Source of the DNA: Spongospora subterranea f. sp. subterranea
Lineage: Eukaryota > Endomyxa: Phytomyxea > Phytomyxea > Plasmodiophorida
Length of the DNA: 64,000 nt
Reading direction: 5' to 3'
NCBI GenBank assembly: GCA_049724395.1
Contig: JAUGWO010000133.1
Coordinates: 44,598 to 108,597 of the forward strand
Below are positions 55,803-64,000 of this stretch, piece after piece. The first letter of the stretch is position 1. Each line of letters opens with the position of its first letter. The translations under genes and the position numbers were made by a program. Below the pieces are notes generated by a model. It was not told where the DNA came from, searched no databases, and saw only the letters and a list, made by a program, of their open reading frames with translations.

Positions 55803-56815
55803 GAATTAGTTAGTCATTATTGGGCGCTCGTCCGTCATTTAATGCATGGAGTTGTCTTCTGGTCGCTCTCAGCAATTTGATTACTTTTTGCTGAGAATGA
55901 CAACATTGCAACAGTACCATATCTAACAGTTCGACCAAGCAACTCAATAAGATTGCTATCATCTCTGACATTGTCGCCAAATTCTGAATCTAAATTCCGT
56001 TGCGATTCAAAAATGCGACATGCGACACTCTCTTTCAACCTACACGGTCTTGCTTTTGGAAAATTGGTCCTGATATTATTAAATAGTTAAGTTGATTTTG
56101 ACCTGTTACCTTCATTGCTTCATAACAGGCATACAGCATGCTTCCATGATCAATTGCAGAAATTTGTCATCATTGTCATTGTCCCACAATGGCATGAGTG
56201 AGGTCAATCCGTTGAGCTGAGCAAATAAAGTGCACTCCAACCTTTCACTAGAGATTTTGAGTCGGCCTTTACTTCGGAAACAATCGGAACAATGCCATGT
56301 GAGTTAAAGATTTTGCTCGCCAGCAATGTCATATCAATAAGTTTCAGCACTTTACAGAAATATAAGCATTATTGTGGATTTCACTAAAAATGGACAGTCT
56401 GAGGAGTATATAAAACCCGGTCCGCAGTTTCCTTAAACATGGCTCACCACGGATTTTTTAATCAAGAACTACCATTAGAGCTGGTGGTTGGCCCGTTCCA
56501 GAATCGAGACGTCTTTGGAGACGAATTTTAATCTTGTTTCATTAAAACACTCGTGGGAAATGTGTTATTTATTACATCACGAATGATAATAGCGCACAAC
56601 ACGTCATAATCAAGTCATAACATGCATTGAATACTATTCAATATCTGCAGCAGCAATGTTGTCGTCTAAATCTCCTTTGAAAACGGTATCTTTGCGGTTG
56701 TAGTTTTGGGATGGCCTCGGTCATTTGACAATGAATGACGTGGGAAGCATGAGTCAATCACAGTTGACGTTATCTGTTTATTCTACTCTGCATGTCATAA
56801 GTCATTCATCGCCAA
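55803..56815. other. Unassigned; promoter side of the 56.8-kb ORF
   Basis: Short frames only, including a minus-strand stretch near 56340-56190 (KIFNSHGIVPIVSEVKADSK) that looks coding but is not placed. The last few hundred bases may hold the left end of the transposon carrying the 56.8- and 58.7-kb ORFs. I found no terminal inverted repeat. Confidence 0.35.
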
Positions 56816-57676
56816 ATGGACGAGACCGTCCCCGACAATTTGACCGCATCCTTGACCGTTTTCAAGGGAGATGATACTATCAGCAGACGGCACCATCATG
56901 CTGCTGCAGAAACTGATAGTATTCAATGGACTCTGTCACTAGGATTTTGCGTTCTGCACGCCATCATTGTTCGCCACTTACGAATACATCTTCCCAGGTC
57001 GAGTGTTCCTGATGAAATCAAACTGAAAATCAAACCTGCTGTCCAAGCACCCCAAAGCAGGTTCATCGACCTTTCTGAAGACAATTTCGACGTGACTGTT
57101 CGACGCGTATATGCACAATCAGTGATTCGTCAGCGATTGTCGCCCGAAAACGTCCTCATTCCACTGGTCGTTTTTATTTCCGAACAGGCGTCTGTAAGAA
57201 ATTCGGGATCAACAAACCCTTCTGGTTTGCGAAGGGCGACCATAGGCAGGGTCCGTCTGGCAACAGAAGAAATCGTTGCTGCCATCCAGGCAAACCCTCC
57301 CAGTCTTCCTGATCGAGCCGTAATTGGCGAGATAGCGACGAATATTTGGTCGAGGACCAGGGCGCGAGCTGTCAATCCTGAACCAGTCGAGCAATTGCCG
57401 GCCAGCAACACATTCCGGCAGGCGATGCGATTGGACTACCTCAGAAGTTCACTTGAAAATCAGGATGCGGACGAATTCGCCCAAATCGTGTTGCGGGTCA
57501 ATAGGACTGAACTTGTCACTGTGGAGGTGAATATCGCAAGCCTTCGATCCGCCCTGGGCTTGCCACCATATCCGTTGTTCGGAAACGATATATTTCATTC
57601 CGACGAACCCGTTCCGGCAGTTGTCGGACAAGACCTTAACGACGTCGATCATGTCCTATCGGACGACGAAAATTAA
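56816..57676 (+). CDS. Intact companion ORF convergent with transposase, unknown
   Basis: 286 codons, uninterrupted, from ATG 56816. The middle and C-terminal parts are helical (FIDLSEDNFDVTVRRVYAQS, RLATEEIVAAIQANP, FRQAMRLDYLRSSLENQDA), and the end is acidic (DVDHVLSDDEN). It has no zinc finger, membrane segment or catalytic motif that I recognise. Its TAA stop shares the palindrome TTAA (57673-57676) with the stop of the opposing transposase, so the two genes meet with no spacer. Such tight packing suggests they belong to one mobile element. An accessory role in transposition is an inference. Confidence 0.65.
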   Translation: MDETVPDNLTASLTVFKGDDTISRRHHHAAAETDSIQWTLSLGFCVLHAIIVRHLRIHLPRSSVPDEIKLKIKPAVQAPQSRFIDLSEDNFDVTVRRVYAQSVIRQRLSPENVLIPLVVFISEQASVRNSGSTNPSGLRRATIGRVRLATEEIVAAIQANPPSLPDRAVIGEIATNIWSRTRARAVNPEPVEQLPASNTFRQAMRLDYLRSSLENQDADEFAQIVLRVNRTELVTVEVNIASLRSALGLPPYPLFGNDIFHSDEPVPAVVGQDLNDVDHVLSDDEN

Positions 57677-58731
57677 AGATAGACCCCAAACATTTCTTTA
57701 TTTAGCTCAGTGTGACCGTACCCACAGGAATTGTAAAAATTATGACCAATATGTCTTAGATTCTTCATACACATTGGCATAGCCACTTTTAGAACAGCCT
57801 CAGGGCAAACCCTGAACGTCAGATCAGCATGTTTCTTGAGCCACTGCTTTAAAAGTGCAAAACCTTGCTCGATAGGGTTCAACTGTGGCGAATAAGGAGG
57901 CAGGAACATGAGTTTCGCGCCTGATCTGTGTATGACCTGTTCCAATTCCCGATACATATGGATCTGTGCATTATCTAAGATAACAATGCTCCTTGGAAGT
58001 GGCCACGGATTCAACTTCGGAGCGACGATTTCCAGGAAAGCATCATGGAACTTCTGGCGATTGAACGTCCCTTCGGTGCATTTCCAAGAGAAAAATCCCT
58101 TTGCATCAAACGCGGCGAAAACAGAGACTCTGTTCCCTCGTTGAAACGGTTGGCGTACTAGAGCTGGCGTATTGATCCTAGACCATCCATGACGACGCAA
58201 ACAGTCGCGACCGTCTTTGCTCGTTTCGTCCAGGAAAACTAGTTGCTCAGGATATGAATAGATTCGCGAAAGCTTCTGATAAAATTCTCTGAGCTGTTCA
58301 GGAACGCTCTCGCGAGCGCGCTTTTCCAGGACTTTTCTGGACACTTTAAGATCATGACGAAGGGCCCGGCAAATTGTCGCAGACGATATATTCGTCAGTT
58401 CGGGAAATCTGAGAGCCAGCTCCTCTTGGAGTTCTTCAATATAGAAACAGGGACTGTTTACGATGAAGGTGTGCACATAGTCGTAAACCTCGGTGGGCCA
58501 TCTGGCAGACCTTTGTCGAACAGCGTCATTAACGACATTACCAGTCCTTTCAAACAGGGCAATCCAACGTTTGATGCTAGTTTTCCCAACACCAAGAAGA
58601 ACGGAGACGTTCTCTATTGATGTAGAATAAACGTAATGCAGAACAATGCATCGCCAACGTAGATCTCGACTCCACATCCGTAATACCAATCTGATCAACC
58701 GCCCCGCAGTATTTCTACCGGGTAGGACCAA
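57673..58731 (-). CDS. Intact Tc1/mariner-IS630-type DDE transposase
   Basis: 352 codons, uninterrupted. The N-terminus has a helix-turn-helix (VSVLLGVGKTSIKRWIALF) and a second winged region (NISSATICRALRHDLKVSRK). The catalytic core shows VFLDETSKDG (first Asp), SIVILDNAQIHMY (second Asp) and FLPPYSPQLNPIEQGFALLK, where Glu after NPI is the third acidic residue. This is the DDE_3 pattern. The frame is whole and all three acidic residues are present, so the protein could be active. Terminal inverted repeats were not located on either side, which leaves the element's borders open. Its downstream partner is the 56.8-kb ORF. Confidence 0.88.
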   Translation of the reverse strand: MVLPGRNTAGRLIRLVLRMWSRDLRWRCIVLHYVYSTSIENVSVLLGVGKTSIKRWIALFERTGNVVNDAVRQRSARWPTEVYDYVHTFIVNSPCFYIEELQEELALRFPELTNISSATICRALRHDLKVSRKVLEKRARESVPEQLREFYQKLSRIYSYPEQLVFLDETSKDGRDCLRRHGWSRINTPALVRQPFQRGNRVSVFAAFDAKGFFSWKCTEGTFNRQKFHDAFLEIVAPKLNPWPLPRSIVILDNAQIHMYRELEQVIHRSGAKLMFLPPYSPQLNPIEQGFALLKQWLKKHADLTFRVCPEAVLKVAMPMCMKNLRHIGHNFYNSCGYGHTELNKEMFGVYL

Positions 58732-59760
58732 AGGATTAGTGCAGGTTTTGGGCTAGTTGAACTAGTCCAATCAGAGGGGAAATAGTAAAACATTGCAGGC
58801 CTGCACGTAATAGGCCGCTCTTTATTCAGAGAAGCAATGTTTTAACCAATTTTGGCAGTCAAACTGTCAAACTAAAAACCACCTGGGGTCAAACTAAAAC
58901 CTTGCTCGGAGTTTGGTGACCCCCTTCGGACTTTTTTAAAACCACGCTCATTTAGCACTGGGAGCCCAAAATATATGAAACCCACAATAATGAAGCCTAA
59001 GGTGTGCCCATTGGAATAATTCATGACTGCCCCACACAAACGTTTGAATCTTGTCACCTTGTCCGGTAAAAACAACGATGGTTCAGCGGACTGAATTCTT
59101 GTTGAGGCATAGCTTAAAATCGCATTTCGTGCCCGATAATGGTCTCAAGTGAGTCCCTGCAACCAAGAAAAAGCCACTGGAACCCATCGCGAAGGCAAAC
59201 CGCAATACACTGCGATTGGAATAAGATAGCCTCGATTAAAACATCGGAAACAGCGCCTTGGCCATCACGACCTGTAAATGAATCCACATCGACGAATCTA
59301 ACCATTATGTTGCAAGCTGAGAATCAGCAATTATCTTGAAAGATAAATTCAACTGTACCTTTCCAACATAAAACTCGAAGCAACAGTTACGTGCATTCCA
59401 GTGATATGCTGGATATGACGGCAGTTTTGCCAAAAGTCAGATGGAACTCCAGGATGATCGCTGAATGAGTCACCAAACCCTAGATTATTTATATTTAAGC
59501 ACACTTGCAGACCAATCAAGGTACCGAGGTTAGTCTAACACCAAGGTCTTGCAATACCTGACGTCGGAGATACGCTACTCTTGAGAGGTTCCCGTAAAAT
59601 CCAATGATTGGCCTGCAGGTGACAAGCGTGACAGCTTTCGCCCTGGGACTAATACAGATTTTGTTATTAGTGAGCATCTTTTTTCAGTACAAGTTAGGCT
59701 TCAACACATGTGGCACGACATCCAATGAATTCTATTTTACTCTGATGCTTTGCTGAATGT
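58732..59760. other. No gene recognised
   Basis: It contains the 5' flank of the transposase and several short frames. One minus-strand frame (59305-59114, VRFVDVDSFTGRDGQGAVSD) looks protein-like but cannot be assigned. Confidence 0.35.
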
Positions 59761-59770
59761 AGCTTCAGAT

Positions 59771-60083
59771 CTAGTCAACCAAATTGCTGCAAATGATCAG
59801 GGATACGAGGTCGAAGGAGTTGTCGACGCAGCTGAACATGACGAAGAAACTTGGGAGGCCTTGACACGTGGGAGCCTGTCTAGAATTTACTCCATGAGTG
59901 TCCAGTACACTTCCACAGTTTATTGAAGCGGTAAAAGATTCCTTCAGTGATGAATCTTGCTCTCGTTTTGAACGACGGGAATGTAGTGCCGCAGCGCTAG
60001 CTCGGATTGTAGATGGCAAGACTGAGGCATCCCTGCTAATAAAGTACCTTGGCCGAAAAACACTACAGGCATGCAATAAGTGA
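59771..60083 (+). CDS. Coding-like fragment, unknown
   Basis: Plus-strand stretches LVNQIAANDQGYEVEGVVDA, then EETWEALTRGSLSRIYSM, and in a second frame STLPQFIEAVKDSFSDESCS through DGKTEASLLIKYLGRKTLQA to a stop at 60083 look like one acidic helical protein with a frame break near 59905. It may be a decayed gene or an exon pair. No family is recognised. Confidence 0.35.
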
Positions 60084-60372
60084 CAAATATTTCGGAATGT
60101 GAAATTGTCTTCGAAACGGTATTGGACTCCTTGTTTCAACCCAACTGTCGCATACGTTTTCTCGTTCTCCTTGTTAGTGTTGGGCTGGTTCGGTGTTATT
60201 TGGAAGGCGTTTATTAGCCAATAGAGCGTACATGTAATTTAAGAAACTTTTGTCAACTGTCATAGTTAAATAATCACAGGCTACGGTAGTATTGCGTGGT
60301 TTCAGTAATTTTACCTTTGGCGCAGTTCTTCTGAAATGTTTCAAGGGAACATCCATCGATATTATTTTAGGC

Positions 60373-60990
60373 GAGCTTGAAAAGCCAGATTCTGGGCAAA
60401 TCACGGTCAATCTTTCTTCGAGGGCGGCTGCTTCGAACGATGGAGAATCAGAATGTGTGCAAGACCCGGCAGGCAGCGAGGCGAAACGTCGTCGGTGTGG
60501 GGAGATGAATACGGTGGGCAATTCGCAAATCAAAATGTGTAGGAGTAACAGACACTGACAATATTTATTCGGTTGCAGTTCATTTGTGTTGACTGGCTTT
60601 TCCATTTCCAGTGCAAACCTTCTCACGGAATGTAGAATGCGCGATGATCGGATATCTGATCAAAAAATCACTCTGCGAGGATGCAAAATCATTGCTTAGA
60701 CAATTGATAATCGGCGTCACCACATTCAAGAAGAAGGTCTTGGCTTTAGAGGTGAGGTCACGCTGGTCGGCGACTGTTTGGTAAATCTTGACAACCTGTT
60801 CGAGTTTCTCGTGGGGCGCCAAGTTCTCAAACTGGTGGCGAACCGGAAGGTCGTCATCCCCACACCGACGACGTTTCGCCTCGCCGCCTGCCGGATCTTG
60901 TTCACATCCTGATTCTTCCTCGTTCGAATCAGCCGCCGTTGAAGAAAGATTGATTTGCCCCGAATCTGGCTTTTCGAGCGCCGCTAAATA
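60373..60990. repeat. Inverted duplication, ~130-bp arms
   Basis: 60373-60502 (plus: LEKPDSGQI, then DPAGSEAKRRRCG) is matched in reverse by 60866-60990 (minus: LEKPDSGQI, then DPAGGEAKRRRCG). The arms are about 85% alike by eye, and the spacer is about 365 bp. The right arm is part of the recombinase-like frame; the left is an isolated fragment. Confidence 0.85.
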
Positions 60991-61975
60991 TCGATGGAGC
61001 ATTGTCCCGATATTTGCTTTTTGTTCAAGGTTGGTCAGGCTGTCGATACATTCGAAAAGCTGTTCTCGGGTAGAGAGCGTTGTCCGGTACTCAATTGTAG
61101 TCCGAACAATGTCGGATATCGACAATACCTCAGATAACGAGGCAGTGACACCGCAAACAGTCATCATGAAGTGTGTGGCCAAACGATCCAACCGCATGAC
61201 ACGACTAGAGTTGGAGGCATTGATAGATCGTCTCATCTGAACATCGCGGCAGTAGATGGGGCGCCATTTCGACACGACCTGTTTGACGTTCCGTTGATTC
61301 CGCTTTGCAACACTTAACAGAAACTTGGCATCTTGCCGATACTTCATTGCACTGTTTGACGATTTGTGTCGTGCGCTAAGCATCGTATCATTTTCCTCAC
61401 CTCCTCCCCAGATCGCCAACAAATACGCCGTCTTACGATTTCAATGGCTCCCAAAGGGACCGTCGCGTTTGAACAGCTTCAGACAGACTGATTTGAATCG
61501 CTATGGCGCTCTCATGTGTTGAGTTAGATTCTCTTTCGAGCAAAATAAATATCCTTCGGCAATGCCGGTCAGATGAACGAGACACAGCAAGTATCGTATT
61601 GGACACAACTCGGGGACGTCGTTATCGCCATAGCATGAGAGTTACCAAGACGTGATGGCTTCCCATGGAGACAGTGGTGTATCGCCCTTTGGCACATAAT
61701 CAGGCCGGTCAATCTTGGTCTGCTTCACAGCATTTGTCAGCAACTCTGACTCCTTGGGATTACCCTTTCGCCACAGCAAGGGAGTGCCACGATGAAAGAC
61801 ACATCCTGCCAACTGGCCCTTTTGGTCTTCAGCAATGCAGCGATCACATGCCTCGAGATGCTGGCCACGTTGCTGTCGAGGAGAGTGAATGCCGCTGACC
61901 GCCGACAGTAGCTGTGCAACGATCGCGGGATCGTTCCAGCCACCTGATCATTCACTTCGTGCTGATACATTAGCA
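60580..61975 (-). mobile_element. Crypton-like tyrosine recombinase element
   Basis: Read on the minus strand in order: a core-binding-like region (RSLHSYCRRSAAFTLLDSNV, ISRHVIAALLKTKRASW), LLWRKGNPKESELLTNAVKQ, VPELCPIRYLLCLVHLTGIA followed by GYLFCSKENL, then GSH-x-NRKTAYLLAIW (HxxR box) and LSARHKSSNSAMKYRQDA (second His and the nucleophile Tyr). This box order is that of Crypton-type tyrosine recombinases. The segment holding the first catalytic Arg, seen in the 42.8-kb copy, is missing here. The C-terminal ~280 codons (61422-60580) are one open frame and end with a possible nuclear signal (AKRRRCG) and a helical tail. No element ends were found. Confidence 0.65.
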
Positions 61976-62343
61976 CAGATACTTCCCAATGACAATTTTT
62001 TTTTAATCCGCTTCATTATGCGACTGACTTTTCTCAGGTGAACGTCAAATTCAACCGCAATCTTCGTTCCACAACATTACGGTAATTGACTTGAGAGTTG
62101 TTCTACAGTAGTTTGGCAATGGTGTCAATGAAGAAATCTCTGTTCCTCAATGCGTTACTACTGTCACTACAGTTGTGTGTTTCCATTCGTGTTATTTAAC
62201 TTACCACTACCGGGTGCAGCCATGCATTCGAGTTCAGTGCAATCTCCAGATCAGATTTCAGTATCATAAAGTTGTGGAATTAATTTTCACCCAAATCTAT
62301 ATAGTGCGCGAATTGTGGTTATTCGTTTATTTGCTACGAATTA
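61976..62343. other. No gene recognised
   Basis: Short intergenic stretch with 3' sequence of the Pro-rich gene; nothing else seen. Confidence 0.4.
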
Positions 62344-64000
62344 TTATTTATAACTTGACCCCGAGGCAGGTGCTGGTCCTGCTTTAGGAGACAGCGCGTA
62401 GTTGGGTCCTGGTGCAGGAGCAGACTTTGGCGCCGGGGCAGGTGGAGATTTTACCAGCCGGAGCGTAATTTCCTGCTGCAGGAATGGGCATTGGTGCCGG
62501 AGCGTAATTTCCTTTTTCAGGAATAGACTTCGGCGCTGGTGCAGGAGGAGATTTACCAGCCGGAGCGTAATTTCCTGCTGCAGGAATGGGCATTGGTGCC
62601 GGAGCGTAATTTCCTTTTTCAGGAATAGACTTCGGCGCCGGTGCAGGAGGAGATTTACCAGCCGGAGCGTAATTTCCTGCTGCAGGAATGGGCATTGGTG
62701 CCGGAGCGTAATTTCCTTTTTCAGGAATAGACTTCGGCGCCGGTGCAGGAGGAGATTTACCAGCCGGAGCGTAATTTCCTTTTTCAGGAGTCGACTTTGG
62801 CGCTGGTGCAGGAGTGGCCTTTGGAGCCGGAGCCGGGGTCTCTTTTGGAGGAGTTTTGGTAGATTTTTGTGGCGGTGCAGCGGTCGTTGGTGTTGCCTTC
62901 GGCGCAGCAGTTGTTGTCGGCTTCGGTGTTGCTTTCGGAGCATCAGGTTTCTCCTTTGGCGCAGTGCTGGGCCTTGCACAAATTTCAATGCAGCGATCGA
63001 GACCCTGCTGTGCCTCTTTAAACTCTGGTGTCTGGTGTTGGCCGGCCGCCTTCATGTCATTACAGGCCTTTTCTAGTTTTGGCATTTTACCACGACATTC
63101 GGATTCCGTTTCCTTTCCAGTAACTTTTGGACGTCAGGTTTCGGAGCAACAGGGGTTGGCTTGGGAGCAACCGTTGTAGGGAGTCGACGTCGGGGTGGGA
63201 GCGGTGGTCGGTTTTCGAATAGTCAGATGGGGGTTTCGATGGAGCAGTAGTTGGCTTCGGTGTCTTCATAGTAGTTGGCTTTGGAGTTTCCGTAGTAGTT
63301 GGCTTTGGAGTTTCCATAGTAGTTGGCTTTGGAGTTTCCATAGTCGTTGGCTTTGGTGTCTCCTGAGTCGGCTTCGGTGTTTTTTCATAAGGCTTTGGTG
63401 TCTCAATAGTCGTTGGCTTTGGTGTCTCCATAGTCGTTGGCTTTGGTGTCTCCTGACTCGGCTTCGGTGTCTTTCCATAAGGCTTTGGTGTCTCCATAGT
63501 CGTTGGCTTTGGTGTCTCCTGAGTCGGCTTTGGTGCTTTCCATAAGGCTTTGGTGTCTCCATAGTCGTTGGCTTTGGTGTCTCCATAGTCGTTGGCTTCG
63601 GTGTCTCCTGAGTCGGCTTCGGTGTCTCCTGAGTCGCTTCGGTGTCTCCTGAGTCGGCTTCGGTGTCTGGTCCATAAGGCTTTGGTGTCTCCATAGTTGG
63701 TCTTTTCTGAGTCGTTGGCTTTGGTGTCTCCTGAGTCGGCTTCGGTGTCTTTCCATACGGCTTTGGTGTCTCCATAGTCGTTGGCTTTGGTGTCTCCTGA
63801 GTCGGCTTCGGTGTCTTTCCATAAGGCTTTGGTGTCTCCATAGTCGTTGGCTTTGGTGTCTCCTGAGTCGGCTTCGGTGTCTTTCCATAGCTAGTCCTGA
63901 GTCGGCTTCGGTGTCTTTCCATAAGGCTTTGGTGTCTCCATAGTAGTTGGCTTTGGAGTTTCCATAGTCGTTGGCTTTGGTGTTTCCTGAGTCGCTCGGT
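62344..64000 (-). CDS. Repetitive Pro/Thr-rich protein with a Cys-containing module, 5' end beyond window
   Basis: The minus strand enters from the right edge with many [22 protein letters not shown] repeats (63.99-63.25 kb). A short Cys module follows ([20 protein letters not shown], then LDRCIEICA, ~63.1-62.95 kb), then a Pro/Ala linker and a 34-residue repeat ([34 protein letters not shown]). The end is [13 protein letters not shown] with stop at 62344. Pro/Thr-rich tandem repeats with small Cys modules are typical of secreted wall- or substrate-binding proteins in fungi and oomycetes; that role is an inference. The frame slips by single bases at several repeats (for example near 63535, 63635, 63150 and 62455). 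These look like indels in low-complexity DNA, from sequencing or from repeat slippage, since good sequence resumes each time. Confidence 0.6.
62446..62790. repeat. 102-bp tandem repeat, ~3.3 copies
   Basis: Near-identical units beginning GCCGGAGCGTAATTTCCTGC encode the 34-residue [24 protein letters not shown] repeat. Low divergence implies recent expansion. Confidence 0.92.
63240..63990. repeat. Array of short ETPKPT-type coding repeats
   Basis: Dozens of 18-24-bp variants of GTTGGCTTTGGTGTCTCC, arranged in higher-order units (ETPKPTTM / ETPKPYGK / TPKPTQ). The array runs out of the window on the right. Confidence 0.9.

Noticed and set aside
10900-58900. CRISPR array among the short repeats
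   Set aside because: The repeats are coding or minisatellite units without unique spacers of constant length, and the genome is eukaryotic.
60580-61422. Host nuclear protein reading of the 280-codon frame
   Set aside because: The upstream continuation NRKTAYLLAIW and the ARHKS...Y box place it in a tyrosine recombinase, so it is treated as part of a mobile element.
62402-63545. Long plus-strand frames through the Pro-rich repeats (Gly/Ala-, Cys/Arg- and Trp-rich)
   Set aside because: They are the mirror of the repetitive minus-strand coding sequence. Repeats lacking stops on one strand often lack them on the other.

Overview
The window is a piece of a nuclear genome from a eukaryote, probably a microbial one. 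Several coding regions read cleanly only after short GT-AG introns are removed (mostly 49-220 bp), and five tRNA genes, LTR-element fossils and many cut-and-paste DNA transposons are present. The host genes (a 7TM receptor fused to an RGS domain, an STK32/YANK-like kinase, a gamma-tubulin complex protein of the GCP5/6 type) fit a zoosporic fungus, oomycete-like protist or other deep lineage better than an animal, a plant or a yeast. I cannot fix the clade by eye. Some host genes carry single-base indels in otherwise good frames, so base-level errors in the assembly are possible.

Layout. 0.9-2.4 kb: a minus-strand multi-exon helical protein. 2.7-3.6 kb: pogo-like transposase remnant. 4.0-4.7 kb: secreted protein packed with N-glycosylation sequons, divergent from a four-exon TPR gene (5.5-7.1 kb). 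7.5-9.8 kb: twelve-exon phosphoglycerate dehydrogenase on the minus strand. 10.6-19.4 kb: repeat-rich block with foldbacks, minisatellites, a MULE with terminal inverted repeats and a Stowaway-like MITE. 20.8-23.0 kb: eight-exon STK32-like kinase. 24.0-28.3 kb: GCP5/6-like gene, with further unassigned exons up to 30.6 kb. 31.1-42.1 kb: four tRNA genes, each with a retroelement remnant or repeat on its 5' side, plus the 7TM-RGS gene (34.2-36.0 kb). 42.4-50.7 kb: Crypton-like fragment, Cys-rich repeat genes arranged as an inverted duplication, and a gene built from tandemly duplicated exons. 51.6-55.5 kb: mariner-like transposon, Ty3/gypsy and Ty1/copia fossils, tRNA-Arg. 56.8-58.7 kb: intact Tc1/IS630-type transposase tail-to-tail with an intact companion ORF. 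60.4-62.0 kb: Crypton-like recombinase. 62.3 kb to the right edge: Pro-rich repetitive secreted-type protein.

There are no operons. Genes sit as independent units, some convergent (TPR/PHGDH, kinase/GCP side) and one pair divergent (sequon protein/TPR). The strongest window-wide patterns are (1) LTR-element remnants or a shared repeat on the 5' side of all five tRNA genes, (2) recurrent inverted duplications whose arms look protein-coding, and (3) gene growth by internal duplication (Cys-rich modules, repeated exons, NGT and Pro-rich arrays).
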